In this document: in pieces, positions 57,578 to 64,000 of the stretch | Layout: every line of letters begins with the position of its first letter | Numbering within the stretch: position 1 is the first letter of the stretch | Source of the DNA: Lachnospiraceae bacterium G11 | Lineage (GTDB): Bacteria > Bacillota > Clostridia > Lachnospirales > Lachnospiraceae | Assembly (NCBI GenBank): GCA_900103495.1 | Contig: FMWZ01000012.1 | Span: forward strand, 62,001-126,000 | Length of the DNA stretch: 64,000 bases | Direction: 5' to 3' | Translations under genes and position numbers: made by a program | The notes under the pieces: model-generated | The model's database searches: none | The model's input: only the letters and a program-made list of their open reading frames with translations | What the model was told of the DNA's origin: nothing

Positions 57578-58243
57578 ATGCCAAAGACAATAATGATCAT
57601 AGATGACGATATCCATATCGGGAACATGTTGGAGGAGACCTTAAAGCTTGAAGGCTATGAGGTCTTAAGAGCATTCTCCGGAACGGAAGCCTTGATGGTT
57701 CTTGAAAGACAGAAACCGGACCTCCTTCTTCTTGATTTGATGCTTCCCGGAATTTCGGGAGAGGATTTGCTTCCCAAGGTAAAGGATATTCCGACCATCG
57801 TCTTAAGCGCGAAATCAAATATTGAAGGGAAAGTAAAGCTTTTGATGGATGGGGCCAGAGACTATGTCACAAAGCCCTTTGACGTTAATGAGCTTCTTGC
57901 AAGAATTGCGGTGCAGCTTCGAATGGCAGAGAATGCGGCCGCCGACAACGTTATCAAAGCCGGTAATCTTACCCTTGATACCGACATTTTAACCGTCACC
58001 TTGAATAATACCCCCATTACCCTTACAAGGACCGAGTGCGCCATTTTGGAGATCCTTATGCTTAATCCCAACCGTCCAATAGGAAGAAACACAATTCTTG
58101 ACAGAATAAGCGACAGTACGCCGGATTGCACCGAAAGGTCCTTAAAGCAGCATATCAGCAACATAAGAAAGAAACTTCAGGCCGTTAACGGCGAAGATTA
58201 TATAGAAGCAATTTACGGAATCGGATTCAAATTTAAATCTTGA
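57578..58243 (+). CDS. OmpR-family response regulator
   Basis: 221 residues. Receiver domain: IIDDDIHIGNMLEE (acidic pair), phosphoacceptor Asp in PDLLLLDLMLPGISG, VLSAKS and TKPFDVNELLARI (conserved Lys). C-terminal winged helix: LTRTECAILEILMLNPNRPIGRNTIL and SLKQHISNIRKKL, GIGFKF. The cognate kinase is probably at 61864, separated by the ABC exporter and an esterase-like gene. Four TTGAC direct repeats just downstream (58240-58278) are a good candidate for its binding site. Confidence 0.93.
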   Translation: MPKTIMIIDDDIHIGNMLEETLKLEGYEVLRAFSGTEALMVLERQKPDLLLLDLMLPGISGEDLLPKVKDIPTIVLSAKSNIEGKVKLLMDGARDYVTKPFDVNELLARIAVQLRMAENAAADNVIKAGNLTLDTDILTVTLNNTPITLTRTECAILEILMLNPNRPIGRNTILDRISDSTPDCTERSLKQHISNIRKKLQAVNGEDYIEAIYGIGFKFKS

Positions 58244-58302
58244 CACTTTCTTGACGATTCTTTGACCGTTTTCTTGACCTTGGGGTGAGATACTCATATC
58301 AG
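58240..58302 (+). promoter_or_regulatory. Promoter with four phased TTGAC repeats
   Basis: TTGAC at 58240, 58251, 58262 and 58274, spaced 11, 11 and 12 bases, about one helical turn. The last is the -35 (TTGACC), with TATCAG 17 bases later (58297). Direct repeats of this spacing are typical OmpR-type regulator sites. The first repeat overlaps the response-regulator stop. Confidence 0.6.
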
Positions 58303-58325
58303 CTTAAGAAAACGAGGAGAGAGTT

Positions 58326-59240
58326 ATGGAATACATTTTTAAAACAAATAACCTTGAGAAAAAATATGGTAACTTTATCGCCCTTAACGGATTGAATATG
58401 GCTGTCCCTAAGGGCGCTATTTATGGCTTCGTCGGCAAAAACGGCGCCGGCAAGACCACACTTATAAGACATCTTTGCGGCCTTCAGCATCAGACCTCAG
58501 GAAGTTTTGAGCTTATGGGAGTTAAGGATGATGATAAGGCCATCTCAAAATCAAGAAGACGCATCGGCGCAGTTGTTGAGGCTCCCGCACTCTACAAGGA
58601 CATGACAGCAAGGGATAACTTAAAGCAACAGTACTTAACCCTTGGCCTTCCGACTTTTGACGGAATCGACGAGCTATTGGAGCTTGTGGGACTTGCCGAT
58701 ACCGGTAAGAAAAAAGCCGGCAAGTTCTCCCTTGGCATGAGACAGCGCCTGGGAATCGCCATTGCCCTTTGCGGAAACCCCGATCTTTTAATCCTTGATG
58801 AGCCCACCAACGGCCTTGACCCTCAGGGCATCATCGAAATCAGAGAATTAATCATCAAATTAAATAAGGAAAAAGGAATTACATTTATTATCTCAAGCCA
58901 CATCTTAGACGAGCTTTCAAGAGTTGCCACATATTACGGCTTCATCGACAAGGGAAGAATCGTTAAGGAGATGAGCGCGGAAGAACTTGAGAAGGAATGC
59001 AGAAAATCCATCAGAATGAAGGTTTCGGACACCAAGGTTCTTTCAAGAGTTATGGATGAGCTTGGAATCGAATATTCAATTATTGATGACAACACGGCAG
59101 ACATCTTCTCGGAAGTAACATTCTCAAAGATTGCAAAAGATTTTGAGGATGCAGGCTGCACAATCTTCACCATGGATGAGCATGAGGAGAGCCTTGAAGC
59201 ATTTTACCTTTCACTTCTTGGAGGAATTCAGAATGCTTAG
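58326..59240 (+). CDS. ABC transporter ATP-binding protein (lantibiotic/bacitracin-resistance type)
   Basis: 304 residues. Walker A GKNGAGKTTLIRHLCGL, Q-loop VVEAPALYKDM, signature FSLGMRQRLGIAIAL, Walker B DLLILDEPTNGLDPQGI, switch His in SSHILDELS; a C-terminal extension of about 80 residues is normal for BcrA-type ATPases. RBS CGAGGAGAG. It overlaps the first permease gene by eight bases, so they are coupled. Probable export of, or protection from, peptide antibiotics (inference from family and from the two-component system around it). Confidence 0.92.
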   Translation: MEYIFKTNNLEKKYGNFIALNGLNMAVPKGAIYGFVGKNGAGKTTLIRHLCGLQHQTSGSFELMGVKDDDKAISKSRRRIGAVVEAPALYKDMTARDNLKQQYLTLGLPTFDGIDELLELVGLADTGKKKAGKFSLGMRQRLGIAIALCGNPDLLILDEPTNGLDPQGIIEIRELIIKLNKEKGITFIISSHILDELSRVATYYGFIDKGRIVKEMSAEELEKECRKSIRMKVSDTKVLSRVMDELGIEYSIIDDNTADIFSEVTFSKIAKDFEDAGCTIFTMDEHEESLEAFYLSLLGGIQNA

Positions 59241-60003
59241 GATTATGTATTCGGATTTAAGAAGGGCAATGATTGACCGAAGTGTCAAAACGGGAGTCCT
59301 TATAAGCCTGGTTTATCCCATCCTTCTTTATGTAACATATTTGGTGATTTTTAAGATTGCTGAATTTGACACACCGGTGTACGGCGACGAACTTATTTCG
59401 CTTTATGTAGGCATATCCGCTTTCATTTTGTCTGCCATCATCACGGGTTTCGTGTCCAGAGAATATACAGACGGAATAATAAGAAACAAGATTGCCACAG
59501 GAGCCACAAGGACAGCTGTTTTTTCATCGGCTGCGGCAACATCTGCTGTGGTAGCTGCAGTGCTTTCCGCCATTTCAAGCGCGGTAATAATGATTCTGAC
59601 ATTTGTATTTACACCCGGATTTCAGAATTATTCCACAAGGGAAATCGGAGATTACCTTCTGATAATGACTTTGGCGGAGATGAGCATCGCCGTTTTTGCC
59701 GCAATGCTTGTTATGGCCTTCGGTAACTTCAAGATTGCCCTGGCACTTCCCCTTGGAATTGCTTTTCTTATGAAGGTGCTTTGCGGAATCGTTGCTGATA
59801 AGCTTTATCCCCAGGACGGTCCTTGCCTTCTTACAGGCACAAGACTTCAGGTTTATTCATTTATTGATAAGTACATACCTTATTCATACGTTGAACGCCC
59901 CATGCCCTACGGATTCTTCACATTGTTTATGGGAGTTATGGGACTCACGGTGATTTCAATGGTTGTAGGACTTTTGATTTTTAACAAAAAAGACATAGTA
60001 TAG
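59233..60003 (+). CDS. ABC-2-type permease (first)
   Basis: 256 residues, about six membrane segments: VLISLVYPILLYVTYLVIF, LYVGISAFILSAIITGF, a pair in the middle, and a C-terminal FFTLFMGVMGLTVISMVVGLLIFNKKDI. FVSREYTDGIIRNKIATGATR is a typical ABC-2 export-permease loop. ATG 59233 lies within the end of the ATPase gene. A second permease follows after eight bases. Confidence 0.85.
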   Translation: MLRIMYSDLRRAMIDRSVKTGVLISLVYPILLYVTYLVIFKIAEFDTPVYGDELISLYVGISAFILSAIITGFVSREYTDGIIRNKIATGATRTAVFSSAAATSAVVAAVLSAISSAVIMILTFVFTPGFQNYSTREIGDYLLIMTLAEMSIAVFAAMLVMAFGNFKIALALPLGIAFLMKVLCGIVADKLYPQDGPCLLTGTRLQVYSFIDKYIPYSYVERPMPYGFFTLFMGVMGLTVISMVVGLLIFNKKDIV

Positions 60004-60011
60004 GAGCAATT

Positions 60012-60749
60012 ATGTTCAATTTATATAAAGCAAATCTGGAAAGATTATTCAAAAATATATATTTCATTGGGGGCCTTGTCATTGCCGCTGTTGTAACGGC
60101 CCTCTTTACAGGAAAGCTGGCATCGGTGTTTTTTCTGGCAGGAAGAACACCCAATGAGGTGATGATTTTCGTAAGCTGTGCAATGATTTTCTTCTTCGGT
60201 ATTTTCGCCCCCATATATCTTGGCGCCGAGTATGCCGACGGAACCTTCAGAAACAAACTGATTGTCGGTTATTCACAGTTTGAGGTTTATCTGGCTAACC
60301 TTTTAGCCCTCATAACAGGCGCAGTTGCAATGATTCTTGTATGGTTTGTGACAGGAATTATCGCAGGCGCTGAAGTTAACTCAAAGCTTTTCGTTGCCCT
60401 TGTGGTGGGGATTTTTGCACAGGCGGGCTGGCTTGCATTTCTTACACTTGTTGGCCTCAGATGTAAAAAAACAATTACCTCCGTTGCTCTTTCCATGGGA
60501 GTTTTGTTCATAAGTTTCAACTGGATCACCATCGGTAACGCTCTTATGATGCACGTCGAAGAGGGAAAGCTTTCCATAGGTCAGATTCTTTACAACATTC
60601 CCGCCATGGGACAGTGGGTTTCAGAAACATGCTTCTCCGACCCTCAGGTTAATCCCGGCCTTGTGATAAAGGTGCTTATTTCCCTTTGCATTGTGGGAAT
60701 CACAACAGCCATTGGAATTACCGGAATCAATAAAAGAGACGTTAACTAG
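60012..60749 (+). CDS. ABC-2-type permease (second)
   Basis: 245 residues, about six membrane segments. GAEYADGTFRNKLIVGYSQFEVYLANLLA is the counterpart of the loop in the first permease, so the two are paralogues that probably form a heterodimer with the ATPase. Ends TAIGITGINKRDVN, which matches the end of the first permease (FNKKDIV). RBS AGGAGC. Confidence 0.85.
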   Translation: MFNLYKANLERLFKNIYFIGGLVIAAVVTALFTGKLASVFFLAGRTPNEVMIFVSCAMIFFFGIFAPIYLGAEYADGTFRNKLIVGYSQFEVYLANLLALITGAVAMILVWFVTGIIAGAEVNSKLFVALVVGIFAQAGWLAFLTLVGLRCKKTITSVALSMGVLFISFNWITIGNALMMHVEEGKLSIGQILYNIPAMGQWVSETCFSDPQVNPGLVIKVLISLCIVGITTAIGITGINKRDVN

Positions 60750-60766
60750 TGGGAGTTTAAAAATAG

Positions 60767-61843
60767 ATGGATAGTATTAAGAAGAAAATAGTTATTATCG
60801 GCACGGCTTTAGTGCTTTTCTTTGGTGCCTTGATTGCCGCAAAACTTGGAGTATTTGAAAAGGGCAATGGCAAAATAGAGGGGCTTAAAGAAGCGGCAAC
60901 TACAGTTGGAGACTTGGAGATCCCCGAGGAAGCAGTGATTGTGGGTGTGGGTGAAGCTACCCACGGCAATGCGGAATTTCAGGAGTTAAAACTTTCTGTT
61001 TTAAAGAAACTTGGAAGTGAAGGAACCTGCAGGGCAATTCTTTTTGAGATGCCCGTTGCGGACGGAGATATGTTAAATGCCTATGTTCACGGTGAAGGTG
61101 ATGTGGCGAGTGCAGAGGATGCGGTGGGACAGCTGATGTATCCCCTTTACGACACAAAGCAGATGGCTGCACTCCTTGATTGGATGAAGGCTGAAAATGA
61201 GGGCAAGAGTTACAGTGAAAGCTATTGTATTTTCGGTATCGATCCCCAGGGGGCAGATGAGCCGGATCCCAATGCTCCTTCCTTTGAAGAAGATCCCAAT
61301 GCTTACAGTGATTACCGTGATGACTGCATGGTAAGAAACCTTAAGAACTTATTGTCCATAGAAAAAGAAAGAGGTTATAATCGGGTTATGGTAACAGCCC
61401 ACAACGGACACCTTTGCAAAGGAAATTCCGACGGCTTTGGAACCATTACCTTCGGACAGAAGTTAAGTGATGAATTCGGCGACGGATACTTTGTTATCGG
61501 AACCGATTTCTATAATGCCAACGTAAACATCAATACCGCAGGAAAGTACGGAGATGAGTACGAGAGAGCAAACCATGAATTCTGCTCCTCTGACCCTCTT
61601 GCCATGCATGCCAAGGACTTTAACGGAGAAGTTTACGCATTGGATTTTACCAAAATAACCGATGAGGACAGTGAACTTTACAAAACTGTTCACAGTGAAA
61701 TGTTTATGGGACTTATCGGTGAGGGCTTCAACGAGAACTGGTACACCTATAAAAGCTACAGAGCTAAGGTAGTGCCTGCGGATAAGTATGACGCAGTGGT
61801 TTACTACTACGAGGCAAATCCCATTGAGCCTATTCACCATTAG
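60767..61843 (+). CDS. Erythromycin-esterase-like protein, membrane-anchored
   Basis: 358 residues. One N-terminal hydrophobic helix (IVIIGTALVLFFGALIAAKLGVF) makes it an exported or anchored protein. The Ere/EreA-like domain has AVIVGVGEATHGNAEFQELKLSVLKKL (catalytic-type Glu and His), ILFEMPVADGDMLNAYVHGEG, IFGIDPQ and MVTAHNGHLCKG. True macrolide esterases are cytoplasmic; anchored relatives have unknown substrates. It lies between the exporter and the histidine kinase, in one strand unit, so it may share regulation with them. Resistance function is not shown by sequence. Confidence 0.82.
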   Translation: MDSIKKKIVIIGTALVLFFGALIAAKLGVFEKGNGKIEGLKEAATTVGDLEIPEEAVIVGVGEATHGNAEFQELKLSVLKKLGSEGTCRAILFEMPVADGDMLNAYVHGEGDVASAEDAVGQLMYPLYDTKQMAALLDWMKAENEGKSYSESYCIFGIDPQGADEPDPNAPSFEEDPNAYSDYRDDCMVRNLKNLLSIEKERGYNRVMVTAHNGHLCKGNSDGFGTITFGQKLSDEFGDGYFVIGTDFYNANVNINTAGKYGDEYERANHEFCSSDPLAMHAKDFNGEVYALDFTKITDEDSELYKTVHSEMFMGLIGEGFNENWYTYKSYRAKVVPADKYDAVVYYYEANPIEPIHH

Positions 61844-61863
61844 AGAAAAACCGCGGGGGTAAT

Positions 61864-62739
61864 ATGAAATACCTTTTGGCAATTGCAATAATAGTAATCA
61901 TATTGCTTTTAATCAAAATAATCGCCATGAAAAAGTCTGTCCGGAATCTTCGGGCAGACTTTGTGGCGCGTGGAAAACTTGATACCAACTCCCTTATCGG
62001 AATCGACAGCAGAGATAAGGATTTGAGGGAGCTTACTGATGACATCAATAAGACTCTGACTGAACTTCGGGAGGCTTTTCATAAATACAATCTTGGGGAC
62101 AATGAGTTAAAGACCGCCATCACTAACGTGGCTCACGATATAAGGACGCCCCTTACGGCCATCATGGGCTATCTGGAGCTTATGAAGAAGCAGGAGATGA
62201 CGCCTGAGACTGAGAAGTATCTGGCCATAATTGAGGAGCGCTGTCAGCATATGAAGAAGCTGACGGAGGAATTATTCGAGTATTCTGTGGTTTCAACTTC
62301 CGAAACCAAGGAGGAACTTACGGAGGTTTCCTTAAACAGGGTTCTTGAGGATACCCTTATGAATTACTATGCTGCTCTGGTGGAAAAGGGCATTGAGCCT
62401 GAGATAGATATCTGTGATGAGAGGGTGGTAAGAAAGCTTTATCCTTCATATGTGGAGAGGATTTTTTCCAACCTTATCAGTAATGCTTTAAAGTACAGCG
62501 ATGGGGATTTGAGGGTCTCATTGAGTGCTGAGGGTACAGTGGTTTTTGCCAACAAAGCATCATCACTTTCGAATGTGGCGGTTGAGAAACTCTTCGACAG
62601 ATTCTTCACCGTTGAGACCGCCATGAACGAATCTACGGGCCTTGGACTTTCAATCGTAAAGACCTTCGCCCAGAGGATGAACTGCCTGATTGGCGCCAAA
62701 TACGAGGGCGGAAGCCTCATCATTGAAATCAACTTTTAG
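61864..62739 (+). CDS. Sensor histidine kinase
   Basis: 291 residues. One N-terminal membrane helix (YLLAIAIIVIILLLIKIIA) with no large sensor domain; a HAMP-like linker; HisKA with AITNVAHDIRTPLTAIMGYLELM (phosphoacceptor His); HATPase with NLISNALKYSDG (N box), STGLGLSIVKTF (G box). Such intramembrane-type kinases often work with a bacitracin-type ABC exporter. It is separated from the response regulator by four genes, an unusual split. Probable partner: the regulator at 57578. Confidence 0.9.
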   Translation: MKYLLAIAIIVIILLLIKIIAMKKSVRNLRADFVARGKLDTNSLIGIDSRDKDLRELTDDINKTLTELREAFHKYNLGDNELKTAITNVAHDIRTPLTAIMGYLELMKKQEMTPETEKYLAIIEERCQHMKKLTEELFEYSVVSTSETKEELTEVSLNRVLEDTLMNYYAALVEKGIEPEIDICDERVVRKLYPSYVERIFSNLISNALKYSDGDLRVSLSAEGTVVFANKASSLSNVAVEKLFDRFFTVETAMNESTGLGLSIVKTFAQRMNCLIGAKYEGGSLIIEINF

Positions 62740-62815
62740 TGGCTTTCGATTTTCGCATATTTATGTTATTCTAGGTCTTGAGTTGTTATACGATAACTTG
62801 GAGGTATAAATAAGT

Positions 62816-63697
62816 ATGGAACAGAACTATATTGTTGCGACCGCTTCAACAGCCGATCGCACAAGAGAGTACCTTGAGGAGCATAAGATTCCCTTCATCA
62901 GCTACAACTATGTTTTGGGTGATGAATCATTCGAGGATGATTGCCTTGATTCAACCAGGGATGAGGTTTATAAGAAGATGAGAAATGGTCAGATCCTTAC
63001 CACTTCAGCCATCAACACCTACTCCTACAGGGAATTCTTTGAGGGCCTTATCAAACAGGGGAAGGATGTTGTCTTCCTTGACATGACATGGAAGATTTCT
63101 GCATCCTACAAGTTCTGCGATGAAGCAATCGCGGAATTAAAAGAAGAATATCCGGACAGAAGAATCATCAACGTTGACACCAGATGCGTGTCGGGCGGTC
63201 TGGGACTGCTGGTTGAGAAGGTTATAGAGCTCTATGAAGCAGGTGAATCCATGCAGACGGTCCTTGATTGGATTGAGGAAAACAAGCTTAAGATTGCTCA
63301 CCGTTTCACTGTTGACGATCTTACCTGGCTTAAGAGAGGCGGACGAGTTTCAAACGCTTCCGCACTAATTGGAACTCTTCTTTCCATCAAGCCGGTACTT
63401 TACGTGGACAACGAGGGAGCTCTTGTGGCTATAAGCAAAGCAAGAGGACGAAAGAAGGCTCTTGCGGAAATCATAGCAGGAGTTATCAGCGATATTAAGA
63501 ATCCCGACGGAATGGTAATTAGAATTAACCACGCAGATTGTCTGGAGGATGCAGAGTTTGTGAAGGAACAGATTCTTGCAACCTATCCTTCGATTAAGGA
63601 AATCTCAATCAACAATCTGGGAGTTGTAATCGGAGCCCACACAGGCCCCGGACTTTTGGCAGTTTTCTACATGACAGATGAAAGAAAAAAAGATTGA
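62816..63697 (+). CDS. DegV-family fatty-acid-binding protein (third)
   Basis: 293 residues. IVATASTADRTREYLEEHKIPFISYNYVLGDE, ILTTSAINTYSYREFF, DTRCVSGGLGLLVEKV, DLTWLKRGGRVSNASALIGTLLSIKPVLYVDNEG and GAHTGPGLLAVFY. The start has AGATGTAT-free but good spacing to GGAGGTAT. A 13-bp palindrome GTTAT-ACG-ATAAC lies at 62785-62797 upstream. A FakA-C-like gene starts 20 bases after its stop, which suggests a fatty-acid kinase context. Confidence 0.9.
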   Translation: MEQNYIVATASTADRTREYLEEHKIPFISYNYVLGDESFEDDCLDSTRDEVYKKMRNGQILTTSAINTYSYREFFEGLIKQGKDVVFLDMTWKISASYKFCDEAIAELKEEYPDRRIINVDTRCVSGGLGLLVEKVIELYEAGESMQTVLDWIEENKLKIAHRFTVDDLTWLKRGGRVSNASALIGTLLSIKPVLYVDNEGALVAISKARGRKKALAEIIAGVISDIKNPDGMVIRINHADCLEDAEFVKEQILATYPSIKEISINNLGVVIGAHTGPGLLAVFYMTDERKKD

Positions 63698-63717
63698 CCA
63701 TAAAGGAGGAAGTATAA

Positions 63718-64000
63718 ATGGCAGATTTTGTAAGCATTGATGCGGAAGACGATCAGTTCGCCTATCGTTATGACACACAGCTTCTCATTGACAGAAGAGA
63801 TGAGGATTTGGATGAGGATGAGATCGCTGATTACATCACCGAGCACTTTGAGGGCAACAGCCTTATTGCAGCAGGTGACGAGGATCTCATAAAGATTCAC
63901 TTCCACACCAATGAACCCTGGAAAATCCTTGAGTATTGCAACACTTTGGGAGAAATCTACGATATCGTTGTTGAGGACATGATCAGACAGTCTGCAGGCA
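63718..64000 (+). CDS. FakA C-terminal-domain-like protein (cut by window end)
   Basis: The frame is open from ATG 63718 to the edge: 94 residues and still going. RBS AAGGAGGAAG. The sequence (YRYDTQLLIDRRDEDLDEDEIADYI, SLIAAGDEDLIKIHFHTNEPWKILEYC, IYDIVVEDMIRQ) resembles the C-terminal domain of the FakA/YloV fatty-acid kinase (VHxHTNxP motif). It is either a small stand-alone form, as in some Lachnospiraceae, or the start of a longer protein. It follows a DegV gene directly. Confidence 0.78.
   Translation, partial: MADFVSIDAEDDQFAYRYDTQLLIDRRDEDLDEDEIADYITEHFEGNSLIAAGDEDLIKIHFHTNEPWKILEYCNTLGEIYDIVVEDMIRQSAG

Overview
The window looks like a chromosomal segment of a Clostridia bacterium, most likely Lachnospiraceae (Butyrivibrio/Roseburia-like). 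This is an inference. It rests on the gene repertoire (fucose use, anaerobic B12 synthesis, [FeFe]-hydrogenase-type sensor, DegV paralogues), Gram-positive style lipoproteins, strong GGAGG ribosome binding sites, TTG/GTG starts and moderate GC. No rRNA, tRNA, CRISPR, transposase or phage gene was seen.

Layout. (1) 1-16758: a deoxy-sugar/ketose catabolic locus. It holds L-fucose isomerase (cut by the left edge), a LacI-type repressor, an FGGY kinase, a GatD-like dehydrogenase, an aldo/keto reductase, a GatZ/KbaZ-like protein, a two-permease RbsABC-type importer, FucU, an unknown protein, a RhaB/FucK-like kinase, L-fuculose-phosphate aldolase and an AEC transporter; a GH36 alpha-galactosidase follows. 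(2) 18.7-23.3 kb: a small unknown protein, two tandem DegV proteins and two lipoproteins (one transglutaminase-like) that share a promoter motif. (3) 23.3-46.2 kb: cobalamin. A minus-strand btuFCD-like importer faces a roughly 19.5-kb plus-strand operon headed by a cobalamin riboswitch. That operon encodes an exported CbiK, a second importer whose ATPase is fused to CobQ, then CobT, CobU, CobS, CobC, CbiB, CobD, CbiC, CbiD, CbiF, CbiG, CbiH, a CbiJ-CbiE-CbiT fusion, CbiA and a Cys-rich protein. CbiL and a cob(I)alamin adenosyltransferase are not in the window. (4) 46.2-53.0 kb: a giant palindrome, then a minus-strand operon Fur/Zur - DHH phosphoesterase - TIR/beta-propeller membrane protein, divergent from a zinc-binding lipoprotein. 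(5) 53.1-56.9 kb: a hydrogenase-like sensor fused to a chemoreceptor signalling domain, and a HerA-like ATPase. (6) 57.5-62.7 kb: a response regulator, ABC exporter, erythromycin-esterase-like protein and histidine kinase. (7) 62.8-64 kb: a third DegV and a FakA-C-like protein cut by the right edge.

The most unusual content is non-coding. A family of palindromic repeats (core GGGAC-A/T-GTCCC with GTGCA...TGCAC ends) is scattered from 16.7 to 53.0 kb. Several copies touch stop codons, and two related copies lie in frame inside cbiD and cbiA. A 425-bp palindrome (46245-46669) is built from this repeat and encloses two 139-nt nested hairpins. Two more nested hairpins of 134-136 nt, different in sequence but alike in plan, flank an array of five hairpins with a 52-bp period at 57.1-57.35 kb. 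On the coding side, the CbiK gene has a run of nine A that separates it from an intact conserved C-terminal domain in the -1 frame, which fits programmed slippage, a mutation or a sequencing error.
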